DNA of 64,000 bases from Zhengitettix transpicula. Lineage: Eukaryota > Arthropoda > Insecta > Orthoptera > Tetrigidae. The DNA lies in assembly GCA_037074705.1 (NCBI GenBank), contig CM073591.1:4766087-4830086 (forward strand). Direction: 5' to 3'. Positions 61,101 through 64,000 of the stretch are shown in pieces (the stretch's first letter is position 1; each line of letters starts with the position of its first letter). Made by a program: the position numbers and the translations under genes. The notes beneath the pieces are model-generated. The model saw nothing but the letters and a program-made list of their open reading frames with translations, was not told the DNA's origin and did no database searches.

Positions 61101-63738
61101 CAACATTTGTCTAATTTCTGCTCCTATTTGCTAATAGGCAAAACGTCTCCCATTTGAAACAGACTACAAGTCTTAAGAACAGGTCTGAGGACTTGTTTCC
61201 CGTTTACTCCTGTGTTCAATTTTACATTTAATATTTCATTAATTTGTTGATATTATGATTACTCCTTATCCTCCAAGATTTCTATTAAATTCAGCAGCAG
61301 CTCCTTCTGCACTGTAATCAAGTTCGCTGATTTCCTCTGAGAGCTGCTCTCAATTCTTTTAAATGGAATTACTCATTTGTGAAGCAGTTATATTTCTTTT
61401 GATTTTCATTTATTTCCTCTAATCTATTTGGGTGAAAATACATACAAATCATAATAAACTACAAAAATACTAGAATATCAAGTATATGGTGGATAATAAT
61501 TTACATTATTTTCAAGAGTAAATGAATTCAGATTCAAAACAGCATGTATACAACTGTGCTGACCCACCAAAATGTAAAATGATACAAGAAAATAAAAAAT
61601 GAAATTATTATTTAATGTTTTTGTAACTATTTAATAATTATTTTTTTATTTTAATCATTATGAAAAATAGATCGGGCTAGGTATCATGATTAACTTAACA
61701 TTGCTCTCTTTATTCTAGAGTTAATTAATTTTTTATCTTTACCATTGAAGAAGAATGTATTCATGATACTTTTACTGCTCATTAAAAATTAAATGTCTGT
61801 CTTGTTTAGTTCCAAGTTTTGAAATGATTTGTACAAAATCTAAGAATTTTATTTCAAGAAAAGTTAGATTCTACATCTGACCGATATACTACTAAATGTG
61901 TCAAAATTCCGTTAGAAGCATTTCATAGGATCCAGATAAATTGGCAGATTAGTTTATGGTCAGAAAGAGACACAAAACAAAAAAAGAGGATGAAGGAGAG
62001 TATTGTATGTTCATCTCAGATAAAAATAAATAATGGAATGTTGCTTGAAGAATTTGATTAAGATTGATTTTGATAACAATCGTGTTCACTCTTCCCTTAG
62101 GAAACAAGCTCTGATTAAGAGTTACCCGTCAGCCACGGGCTTCAGTATAGCCAGCCCTCCTCGACTGTCACCATACCTCGGGGACACCACAGACACCTAC
62201 GTGGATCTGCACTCAGGGAGGTCGGCCGTCACGACGCGGCGCCCAGAGAGGCAATCTAAGCACCATCACCACAGACCGGGCTGCACGAGGAGGGCCGGGA
62301 TGGAGGTGTCACTCGCTTCTCTGCAGTCTTCTTGCGACTCAGGGTTAGGCACCAGGGGCTGTTGTCTGTGCGGTCATTCGACGAGTCACTCTTCTGGGGA
62401 CAGCAGCAAGTGAGTAAGACAAAGAATCGTTAATAACAGGATAATAGCAAAGTTTTGTCCTCATTTCAGGGTGTTTTGGTAAGAATATTATAATAAAATA
62501 TATTATAATAAAAAAAATGTGTCCATAATTCTAGAGTGACTGATGTCACCTGGATTCAGTCACTCCTGAGGTTGAACATGCTGTCCAATCAATCTGCAAC
62601 TTTGTTAAACATGGACACAGACCATCACATCAGTCTCCCTATATTTAGTCATAACTATATTTCCTTAATTTCAGTTTGGTGATTTCACATGTCAATATTT
62701 TTTATTAATAATAATTTATTTATGTCACCCTTTATGATTATGTTACATAACAGTAATTTACATTTCATATGAGCATAAAATTACTAAGTTCTCTTTTAGC
62801 CTGAACAGTAACTTATTTGTATTTTCTAACCTTATTGATTCTTGAGGTAACTTGTTATAAGAGATCTAGGTTCATTGTTTTTTTTTAATTAATTGGTAAG
62901 TATGTACATATTTATGAGTCATCGTTTAGCCTAGTGTCGTGTTCATGCAGGTTTGCTATTCATTTTGGCATCATTTTTCATTACTTCATACATGTAAATA
63001 CCATGGACTATCATGATTTTACATTTAATGAAATAGTCTTTACAGATTTGCCTCCTTGTATTTTATAAACATATCTCACTGCTTTTATTTGAAGAAGAAG
63101 AAGAGTCTCTCCATATTTTCCTCACTAGTTGCCCCACATATTTGGATACCGTAATGTATATGATGAAATATTGTTTCTAATTAGGTTATTTATATTTAAT
63201 ATTTTTTAAACAGTTTTCAACAAGAAAATACCTTTTGCAACTTTAGTACAGTCATAGTCCACATGACTGTCCATCTGTAAGTCCATAAACTTCACAGTGT
63301 CATTCTCTGCAATGCATCTTGAAACACCTTTTGTGCACGCCTTAATATTTATTTACACCTTTACACAATAAAACTGTTTGACAATTAAGCACCATCAAAT
63401 AATTCAGGCTGGTGTGTACGTGGAAAAAGAAATACCTCAGTTTATTATTTACTTCACAGGTGAAGAAATCAGACACAAAAACTGAGCACACGTTGACTTG
63501 AACACTCCATCATGAAAACATCTTTCTGTCTAGTGGCAGTTTTGAAGATTCCCTGAAAAGAGTGCAACACCGGACATCTCGCAGGAACAGCAACGTCCAC
63601 CCGCCTTCCCGACGCAGGCAGCGACAGGCGTCGACCGTGAACACCATGTCTTCGCACCTGCCCCCTCCACCCTCTGGGGCGGCCTCCCCTGTGAGCAGCC
63701 TCACCAGGAGGCCGAGTGACAGAACGGTGATGCAGTGA
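21184..63738 (+). CDS. Cad99C: Protocadherin-15 / Cad99C-like cadherin, full 23-exon coding span
   Basis: Single-pass cadherin. The joined exons total 5,409 nt (1,802 aa plus TGA); all phases agree. Order: signal peptide (1-20), about 13 EC repeats (21-1480), membrane-proximal domain (1479-1590), membrane helix (1603-1626), tail (1627-1802). Calcium-linker motifs seen include DINDHSPEF, LDVNDNLPEF, LDANDN, LDENDN and DVNDN. Assignment to the PCDH15/Cad99C family rests on VDELTPSGATIF in EC2, the unusual EC2-EC3 linker LDSDDLSPKF, calcium-poor linkers after EC5 and before the second-last EC, and the juxtamembrane stretch ATDLYLYAVDPQMN. Family role: fly Cad99C controls microvillus length and vertebrate PCDH15 forms stereocilia tip links; here this is inferred. 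Family members are usually described with 11 ECs, so two extra is notable. A CDH23-type relative is the main alternative. Confidence 0.88.
21265..21670 (+). repeat. Repeat B, copy 2, diverged
   Basis: Starts about 20 bp after cadherin exon 1 with GTGACTGAGTAGGGCTGAG and keeps CAGGGATCCTCAGGCGCCTG, but the middle is shortened. Its position means it inserted almost on top of the first donor site without destroying it. Confidence 0.65.
21760..22090 (-). repeat. Repeat A, copy 7, in intron 1
   Basis: Minus-strand copy with AAAATGGCCGCCAGTGACGTC, TTCTCTTCCCAACGCGTGAT and CTGTCTGCACACACGGGGC. Together with copy 8, about 330 bp downstream on the opposite strand, it makes an inverted pair inside cadherin intron 1. 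Confidence 0.7.
22420..22985 (+). repeat. Repeat A, copy 8, in intron 1
   Basis: Long plus-strand copy: ACACGTGACGTCACTCAGCC, ATGCGTGTATCTGCGGCC, TGACGTCACTGGCGGCC, CACATGCAGAATTTCATCC. One of the most complete copies, useful as a reference for the family. Confidence 0.72.
23600..24300 (+). repeat. Repeat D array in intron 1 (first)
   Basis: Two to three monomers of about 270 bp: AGCGACCTTAGGGGAGGGGG, AACGCGAATGAAAACCGAGA, TATGGATGTCGCTGAGTTT. A poly-G run lies at about 24029-24041. Confidence 0.66.
24769..24965. repeat. Foldback in intron 1 (repeat F type)
   Basis: Arms of about 70 bp (24769-24838 and 24896-24965): GATGACACAAACACCACGCT pairs with its complement near 24945-24965, and CTTCAGGTGG with CCACCTGAAG. 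The loop carries CGACACAACTGCACTCGTCA, the marker of repeat F. Confidence 0.62.
25590..26640 (+). repeat. Repeat D array in intron 1 (second)
   Basis: About four monomers: GAGCGCCCTTAGGGGTAGGGG, AAATAACGCGACTACAACCG, TTATGGATGTCGCTGAGTTT, GGAGTCAAATTCAGGGTT. Spacing between equivalent points is uneven (roughly 150-285 bp), so some units are truncated. Confidence 0.66.
26935..27730 (+). repeat. Repeat B, copy 3
   Basis: Near-identical to copy 1 over the GTGACAGGCCCTGCCTGCGA to GGGATCCTCAGGCACCTG interval. It is followed by dense CGTGACGTGACGTGACGT-type runs. Confidence 0.72.
28190..28735 (+). repeat. Repeat D array in intron 1 (third)
   Basis: Two monomers (GGGAGCGGGGGTGGAAATG, TGTTTCTCCCGATGTCTG, GCACCCTTAGGGTGGGGGTG) ending CCCGGGCAACGCAGGGCACC, the shared terminus of the family. 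Confidence 0.66.
29441..29472 (-). ncRNA. Hammerhead-like motif 9, in intron 1
   Basis: Minus strand: CTGAAGA, GG, GTCCT-loop-AGGGAC, GAAACGTC. Both core boxes are intact and the stem is well paired; stem I pairing is poor. It is antisense to the cadherin transcript. Confidence 0.3.
29830..29950 (+). repeat. Unclassified repeat pair, member 2
   Basis: Plus-strand partner of 18535-18640. It ends about 60 bp before cadherin exon 2. The open frame across it is not joined to the cadherin frame and is not supported as coding. Confidence 0.45.
30008..30138 (+). CDS. Cad99C: Cad99C exon 2: start of EC1
   Basis: Acceptor cttgcag, entry phase 1 (G+GT makes Gly), exit phase 0, residues 21-64. It encodes the mature N terminus, beginning near GCQFSPAGEYLRF, then VPVGGEVLQVEV, the first strands of EC1. 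Codon third positions are almost all G or C. The following intron is only 69 bp. Confidence 0.85.
30208..30363 (+). CDS. Cad99C: Cad99C exon 3: middle of EC1
   Basis: Acceptor gtcgcag, donor ACG|gtaagg, phase 0 at both ends, 52 codons, residues 65-116. It contains FFTLKDLNSQLVAVVL and KFRLVCDFEDGED, the central and late strands of EC1. The layout fits the aberrant first EC of PCDH15 relatives, which lacks the standard DRE motif. Confidence 0.85.
30710..31124. repeat. LTR-like segment between two (TA)n arrays, intron 3
   Basis: (TA)n at about 30712-30746 and 31078-31120 enclose about 330 bp with GGGGCGCCAGG near the left and TGTAACAATCATGTTACAA at the right. The GGCGCC/TGTAAC pattern resembles the LTR debris at 2.1, 3.2 and 5.5 kb. 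The element class is inferred. Confidence 0.4.
31445..31553 (+). CDS. Cad99C: Cad99C exon 4: EC1-EC2 junction
   Basis: Residues 117-152, exit phase 1. It carries the last EC1 strand and the calcium linker DINDHSPEF (129-137), then the start of EC2 with VAVDELTPSG. The VDELTPSG stretch continuing into ATIFRGI of exon 5 is a close fit to the start of EC2 in PCDH15 proteins. Confidence 0.9.
32080..32235 (-). repeat. Repeat F copy, intron 4
   Basis: Contains ACACAAACGTTTCCGGGATC, GGTTTCTTCAG and GAGCGACACAACTGCACTCG. Other copies: 38455-38600, 42780-42915, 43295-43450 and a trace at 48555-48640. Confidence 0.58.
32740..32990. repeat. Foldback with two opposed hammerhead-like ends
   Basis: The left end (minus strand, 32753-32781) reads CTGAAGA...AGACGAAACGTC. 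The right end (plus strand, 32948-32975) reads TGAAGA, T, GTCC...ACATCGAAACGTC. Flanks GAAATTT and TTATTAA also pair. The unit is a short inverted repeat within intron 4. Confidence 0.45.
33090..33730 (-). repeat. Repeat C, full copy plus partial copy
   Basis: A minus-strand copy spans 33090-33560 (CGACCTACCTGATGCAGGT, TAGTTAACCCTTGGCTACC, CCGAGGCCTTGTTTTGAGA). A second, shortened copy (GGGCGTGAGACAAGTAGC) follows at once and runs to within about 20 bp of exon 5. An open frame across it (33070-33567) is repeat sequence, not a gene. Confidence 0.68.
33747..33949 (+). CDS. Cad99C: Cad99C exon 5: body of EC2
   Basis: Residues 153-220, acceptor ccctcag, donor TCG|gtcagt, entry phase 1 and exit phase 0. 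It encodes ATIFRGIRAVDGDKPN, VQYAISGGNERQLFAL and LPLDYDAGDREFALTLTAS, the core strands of EC2 with the AVDGD and LDYD calcium-associated motifs. Codon usage is strongly GC-rich. Confidence 0.9.
35088..35392. repeat. 31-bp minisatellite, intron 5
   Basis: About nine imperfect units of ACAATNNTACGCAAAAAG then RAACAAAATGGCCG. Units differ by small indels. Each carries AAAATGGC, the same core seen in repeats A and B. A minus-strand open frame here is a repeat artefact. Confidence 0.85.
35740..36370 (-). repeat. Repeat B, copy 4
   Basis: Minus-strand copy in intron 5, with AGGCGCCTGAGGATCCCTGG, AAAATGGCCGCTGCTGCAC and TCGCAGGCAGGGCCTGTCAC. Flanks carry GTCACGTGACGTGACAGGC. It ends about 200 bp before exon 6. 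Confidence 0.72.
36580..36708 (+). CDS. Cad99C: Cad99C exon 6: EC2-EC3 junction
   Basis: Residues 221-263, phase 0 at both ends. It starts with DRGSPPRNTST, giving an N-glycosylation sequon at 228, then VVVVLDSDDLSPKF (234-247). In that linker the usual DXNDN becomes DSDDL, which is characteristic of PCDH15-type proteins. It ends ITEFYPVT at the start of EC3. Confidence 0.9.
36985..37320 (-). repeat. Repeat C, copy beside foldback 2
   Basis: Contains GCCTCCTAAACTGGTGAAG, CCTGATGCAGGTTTTTCTAG and CTAGTTAACCCTCGGCTACC. It ends where the giant inverted repeat at 37325 begins. Confidence 0.66.
37325..38015. repeat. Giant foldback 2, intron 6
   Basis: Arms at about 37325-37575 and 37748-38015 pair closely: TATTTCATGTTTTCTCTTC, TGTCAGTCATCGTCGGCTT, GATGGCTCCTGGC and GGGAACCTGAG all recur as reverse complements. 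The loop is about 170 bp. Transcribed cadherin pre-mRNA would form a hairpin of roughly 250 bp. Confidence 0.72.
38455..38600 (+). repeat. Repeat F copy, intron 6
   Basis: GCAGTTGTGTCGCTCTAGGC, CAAGGATCCCAGAAACGTTG and TGTGGTATTTATGTTACCC. Nearly the same string recurs at 43295-43450, there inside foldback 3. Confidence 0.6.
39750..40360 (+). repeat. Repeat C, tandem partial and full copy
   Basis: A fragment with TTAAGGATCCTACCTGGC (to about 39850) is followed by a full copy: AATAGAATAGGAAGGGATTT, TTAAGGATCCTACCCGG, TGGATGGTGGGAGAGAGA, AACAGACCTCGGCTTGTGG. Confidence 0.67.
40540..40830. repeat. Short tandem repeat beside repeat D, intron 6
   Basis: Repeated TGCCTTAAGAGCGTCAAAA with CTCC variants over about 290 bp, leading into the repeat D array at 40830. 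It matches 19975-20100. Confidence 0.58.
40830..41510 (-). repeat. Repeat D array in intron 6 (first)
   Basis: Minus-strand monomers: GACTCCAAATCTCGGGTTG, CCCATGGGCGCTCCCTTC, CGACACCCGTAACCTCGGAT, TTTCCATCCCCGCTCCTGGG. Confidence 0.64.
42640..42735 (+). repeat. GCTCGTGCTCG repeat, first copy
   Basis: TATGTGGAGCATGTCTTCAC, GTGCTCGCGAGTCTGCG, CTCGTGCTCGGCATCTGGAC. The second copy at 44668-44830 has internal duplication of the GAGTCTGCGGTGGCACAGG unit. They lie on either side of most of foldback 3. Confidence 0.65.
42915..44130. repeat. Giant foldback 3, intron 6
   Basis: Left arm about 42915-43270, right arm about 43835-44130. Paired blocks include ACAGCAGAATTCGATTAT, GAGAAGTCTTCAAATGAAAT, CATGCTGGATGACAGGA and CAAGATGAACGCACTTCAC. 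The roughly 560-bp loop contains a repeat F copy (43295-43450) and a (CA)n run at 43764-43790. Confidence 0.7.
43295..43450 (+). repeat. Repeat F copy in the loop of foldback 3
   Basis: GCAGTTGTGTCGCTCTAGGC, AGAATCCCAGAAACCTTG, TGTGGTATTTATACTACCC. A related minus-strand copy (CACACAACAACGCCTCTGGG) lies just outside the left arm at 42780-42915. Confidence 0.58.
44225..44520 (-). pseudogene. LINE reverse-transcriptase fragment
   Basis: Minus strand: AGCHRFFLNIYLDEALNIW, GSLLFADGQ (degenerate FADD active-site box), then after a frameshift MEEYKKWGLNINLQKTEY, and EYLASTIT. The order matches the palm of a non-LTR reverse transcriptase. The FADD to FADG change and frameshifts make it inactive. 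Confidence 0.65.
44668..44830 (+). repeat. GCTCGTGCTCG repeat, expanded copy
   Basis: The same start and end strings as 42640-42735 but with the GAGTCTGCGGTGGCACAGG unit present twice, so it has expanded by local duplication. Confidence 0.65.
45380..45850 (-). repeat. Repeat D array in intron 6 (second)
   Basis: Minus-strand monomers: GACTCCAATCTCGGTTGTT, CGACCCCCGTAACCTCGGA, AATATCGGGCGTTTGAAAAT. This is the right-most copy of any A-D family in the window. Confidence 0.64.
46560..46990 (-). pseudogene. LINE reverse-transcriptase fragment (thumb side)
   Basis: Minus strand: KILVCSRKERTHS, GKVRNATL, then LEEFSYLGSKITTDGRS and IEFNKSRSEEKRIED. FSYLGSKITxDG is typical of the region just after the polymerase motifs in non-LTR elements. 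One stop lies before ELEEF. It sits upstream of the 44.2-kb piece on the minus strand although it should follow it. Confidence 0.65.
47207..47593 (+). CDS. Cad99C: Cad99C exon 7: EC3 and start of EC4
   Basis: Residues 264-392, phase 0 at both ends. EC3 contains SPPIEAYDQDLGVDAELRYD and DALSGALFLERELDRDRE, closing with LLDVNDNLPEF (353-363). EC4 begins at VDAYNVSIVENLP and ends QVRAHDRDQ, which continues into GDNAEFSY of exon 8. This is the last of the very GC/CpG-rich exons; an open frame on its minus strand is only a shadow of that composition. Confidence 0.92.
48296..48399 (+). repeat. Nested hairpin with hammerhead-like core, intron 7
   Basis: Outer arms at 48296-48318 and 48377-48399 pair over about 22 of 23 bases (TTTTCTCGGGATTC against GAATCCCGAGAAAA). 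Inside, TGAAGA, T, GGC-loop-GCC, then CGAAACGTTG repeats the hammerhead-like pattern. This is the only motif of the kind seen in the AT-rich half. Confidence 0.5.
48930..49480 (-). pseudogene. LINE pol C-terminal fossil, intron 7
   Basis: Minus strand: HYAFRVMNKICGIATCSYSQP, RPIFRELGMLPVPCTYMETV, then GVVLYNKLPATFRNNVKKLL and EKHCFYCIHDNF. This is the usual end of CR1/RTE-like LINE polyproteins. Several frameshifts show it is old. Confidence 0.6.
50139..50444 (+). CDS. Cad99C: Cad99C exon 8: EC4 and start of EC5
   Basis: Residues 393-494, phase 0 at both ends. The body of EC4 includes FVIDPRSGWLAV and NLDREKQATLLM, ending with the canonical calcium linker LLDANDNNPIF (462-472). EC5 starts YEFTVPTSTPPGTVIGK. 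The acceptor is ttttcaag, a weaker match than its neighbours, but the frame continues exactly. Confidence 0.9.
51256..51508 (+). CDS. Cad99C: Cad99C exon 9: body of EC5
   Basis: Residues 495-578, exit phase 1. It encodes VTAIDPDLGRNGLVLYDL, FTINSQTGEINV and HPLFVEASDQPANPSERR, a complete EC core with sequons at 517, 518 and 534. The end, VVSIDVVMSEEE, leads to a linker without DXNDN, the position at which PCDH15 also departs from consensus. Confidence 0.9.
52078..52236 (+). CDS. Cad99C: Cad99C exon 10: start of EC6
   Basis: Residues 579-631, phase 1 in and out. It begins DSSEDVPDFIGAPYEF, the acidic but non-canonical EC5-EC6 linker, then VGIGTSVGQIRTNDAVDKN and SVTYDML. The EC6 calcium motifs are degenerate (NDAVD instead of the usual AxDxD). 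Donor GGAG|gtaaca. Confidence 0.85.
53521..53698 (+). CDS. Cad99C: Cad99C exon 11: rest of EC6
   Basis: Residues 632-690, entry phase 1 and exit phase 2. It includes PFAVEERSGVITVVDEIEKY and NLTIHVVKLDSATVPDTR. The end of EC6 has no DXNDN motif, so the EC6-EC7 junction probably binds little or no calcium. Sequon at 674. Acceptor ttcttgcag. Confidence 0.87.
54403..54658 (+). CDS. Cad99C: Cad99C exon 12: EC7
   Basis: Residues 691-776, entry phase 2 (AG+G makes Arg), exit phase 0. It encodes AEFRVRENQPPHLLGMLPM, MRFTIANLPDIADLFSV and RPLDREDRHEYLLTVIAE. The LDRED motif is a standard mid-EC calcium ligand. Acceptor ggatttttag, donor CAG|gtcagt. Confidence 0.88.
55144..55450 (+). CDS. Cad99C: Cad99C exon 13: EC7-EC8 junction and EC8
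   Basis: Residues 777-878, exit phase 1. It opens VSVLVLDENDNPPIFEKRVY with the canonical linker LDENDN (782-787). EC8 contains IAENSPSGTEV, KVTDVDTGENSIFAF, SVDQISGKVFF and NLDREEKAVYMFQVIAKDGG, all standard cadherin motifs. Confidence 0.92.
55658..56810 (+). CDS. Cad99C: Cad99C exon 14: end of EC8, EC9, EC10, EC11
   Basis: The largest exon (1,153 nt), residues 879-1262, entry phase 1 and exit phase 2. Linkers: DINDNAPEF (893-901), DVNDHAPII (1028-1036) and LDANDNSPVF (1133-1142). EC9 has a long N-terminal insertion rich in Ser and His. EC11 ends EVNVRRGTSSVTPKG without DXNDN. The donor at 56811 is chosen over GT at 56767 because only it gives the phase 2 that exon 15 needs. Seven sequons, for example 880, 932, 967 and 1049. 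Confidence 0.93.
57384..57673 (+). CDS. Cad99C: Cad99C exon 15: EC12 (first part)
   Basis: Residues 1263-1359, entry phase 2 and exit phase 1. It encodes RYYEMEVEENCAVPAYLLTL, PLNYSLVQSHDSNMFYVG and SPDREQQVRLEVRVKVEV. This EC follows a calcium-poor linker, as the second-last EC of PCDH15 does at its bent EC9-EC10 junction. Donor CTAG|gtttgt is weaker than average; the phase fits exon 16. Confidence 0.85.
58187..58323 (+). CDS. Cad99C: Cad99C exon 16: EC12-EC13 junction
   Basis: Residues 1360-1405, entry phase 1 and exit phase 0. It contains SNEVRVILQVKDVNDNSPRF with the canonical DVNDN (1372-1376), then the start of the last EC, RPIVAAIPTSANYGFQIVKL. Acceptor ctgcttgcag, donor CAG|gtaaat. 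Confidence 0.9.
58795..59013 (+). CDS. Cad99C: Cad99C exon 17: EC13, last cadherin repeat
   Basis: Residues 1406-1478, phase 0 at both ends. It encodes AVDKDEGVNAEVRYQILG, KFSIDPISGQVRSIASF and YGFDVKATDRCGIDDGRSAI. A CpG-poor style returns here only in part. It is the membrane-proximal EC that passes directly into the PCDH15-specific domain. Confidence 0.9.
59330..59418 (+). CDS. Cad99C: Cad99C exon 18: start of membrane-proximal domain
   Basis: Residues 1479-1507, exit phase 2. VYVLDDDKQLVMVLGSKP followed by FVEKSMANIT is the start of the ferredoxin-like membrane-proximal domain of PCDH15/CDH23 proteins, which follows the last EC. Acceptor tatttacag, donor AAT|gtaagt. Confidence 0.88.
59530..59619 (+). 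CDS. Cad99C: Cad99C exon 19: membrane-proximal domain
   Basis: Residues 1508-1537, phase 2 in and out. It encodes MALYNATGLDVRIQKLEPHS and the polar AKNQEELGNH. The pattern of a short helix, then NATG, then a VxIxKLEPH strand matches the family's membrane-proximal fold. Sequon at 1512. The intron before it is only 111 bp. Confidence 0.87.
60034..60102 (+). CDS. Cad99C: Cad99C exon 20: membrane-proximal domain
   Basis: Residues 1538-1560, phase 2 in and out, the second-shortest coding exon. It encodes ATDLYLYAVDPQMN and VIIDMDTLQ. The YAVDPQMN core closely resembles the equivalent strand in vertebrate PCDH15 and is one of the best family markers in the gene. Confidence 0.88.
60693..60905 (+). 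CDS. Cad99C: Cad99C exon 21: membrane helix
   Basis: Residues 1561-1631, phase 2 in and out. It starts NILNTKQLDIRRRLKRYQVV, the last helix and strand of the membrane-proximal domain, then a hydrophobic run from VGILILGILVFIGALAAAL through about 1626, stopped by CVRRKKF. The positive residues after the helix set the tail inside the cell. Confidence 0.92.
62101..62409 (+). CDS. Cad99C: Cad99C exon 22: cytoplasmic tail
   Basis: Residues 1632-1734, phase 2 in and out. Low-complexity tail with KQALIKSYPSATGF, PPRLSPYLGDTTDTYVDL, a HHHH run and a Cys/Ser/His-rich end CCLCGHSTSHSSGDSS. TDTYVDL could be a tyrosine signal. If the following intron is retained, translation stops at TGA two bases past the donor. 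Tail function is not evident from sequence. Confidence 0.85.
62740..63335 (-). pseudogene. LINE pol C-terminal fossil, intron 22
   Basis: Minus strand: TVKFMDLQMDSHVDYDCTK, VAKGIFLLKTV, LLLLQIKAVRYVYKIQGGKS, then GIYMYEVMKND. The order is that of the region after the polymerase core in LINE proteins. It is frameshifted and AT-drifted, and lies just before the last exon. Confidence 0.55.
63534..63738 (+). CDS. Cad99C: Cad99C exon 23: C-terminal tail and stop
   Basis: Residues 1735-1802 plus TGA at 63736-63738. Entry phase 2 (AA+T makes Asn). It encodes NGSFEDSLKRVQHRTSRRNS, a basic RRRQRQAS stretch and the proline run HLPPPPSGAASP. It ends SDRTVMQ, which is not a class I PDZ ligand, although PCDH15 isoforms commonly end in one. 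Another terminal exon could exist beyond the window. Confidence 0.82.
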
Positions 63739-63899
63739 GGAGACTCACCGTCGCCGTCATATCCGAGGATCTGTCTCCCTGAGTGTGACTCGGAGTCTGG
63801 CCACGTCCCAATTAAGTGCAATAACCCCCAAATTCTCTCTGGTTGTGAATAAGTTATTATTTACGTTGACACTTGCATCCATGTGGTGCGAGTAGTTGA

Positions 63900-63905
63900 A
63901 TTAAA
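63900..63905 (+). other. Cad99C: Possible polyadenylation signal (ATTAAA)
   Basis: ATTAAA lies about 160 bases after the stop codon. It is the commonest variant of AATAAA. No canonical AATAAA is seen between the stop and the window end, so the true site could lie beyond 64000. Confidence 0.25.
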
Positions 63906-64000
63906 TCCTGGATCAGTCCTCGATAAGAAATGTGCCTTCCAAAAAATGTACAACATATAAAAGTTACCAATGTAAACTCTGAGCAGCATTCCTGGCTCCA

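Larger units (their letters stand above)
50445..63533 (+). other. Cad99C: Introns 8-22: AT-rich, repeat-poor
   Basis: The fifteen introns here range from 111 bp (intron 18) to about 1.3 kb (intron 10). They are AT-rich and hold none of the A-D repeats that fill the left of the window. The only element recognised is a LINE fossil in intron 22 (62740-63335, minus). I see no RNA gene or second coding frame in the rest. Confidence 0.6.

Overview
This is animal nuclear DNA, most likely from an arthropod and probably an insect. The only gene I can establish is one large, intron-split cadherin on the + strand. The rest is intron or flank packed with transposon debris. Order and species cannot be told from the sequence.

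The gene is a protocadherin-15 / Cad99C type cadherin. I join 23 coding exons, from the ATG at 21184 to the TGA at 63736-63738. All have GT donors and AG acceptors, every intron phase agrees across its junction, and the sum is 5,409 nt, or 1,802 residues. The predicted protein has a signal peptide, about 13 extracellular cadherin (EC) repeats, the membrane-proximal domain typical of PCDH15, one membrane helix (about 1603-1626) and a cytoplasmic tail of about 176 residues. In flies and vertebrates this family builds and organises microvilli and stereocilia.

Layout: 1-20.9 kb is upstream flank with no supportable gene. It holds dispersed repeats (here called A, B, C, D and F), LTR debris with tRNA-Lys-type primer-binding sites, foldback elements, microsatellites, a 23-bp minisatellite and a dead mariner. 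A weak Inr/DPE-like promoter and a possible 5'UTR intron lie at 20.97-21.18 kb. Exons 1-7 (21.2-47.6 kb) sit among the same repeats in long introns. Introns 1 and 6 are about 8.8 and 10.5 kb. Exons 8-23 (50.1-63.7 kb) are closely spaced in AT-rich introns that lack families A-D and hold only old LINE fossils. The exons switch codon style at the same place, from very GC/CpG-rich to AT-rich.

The most unusual non-genic signal is a set of short structured motifs resembling the hammerhead ribozyme core: a CTGANGA box, a small stem, then GAAAC, usually followed by GTC or GTT. They occur on both strands, often as inverted pairs, and once as a direct tandem pair 103 nt apart (13879-14009). Nearly all carry one extra base between the CTGANGA box and the stem compared with the textbook ribozyme, so catalysis is uncertain. 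Three giant inverted repeats with arms of roughly 250-500 bp are also present; two lie inside cadherin introns and would fold in the pre-mRNA.
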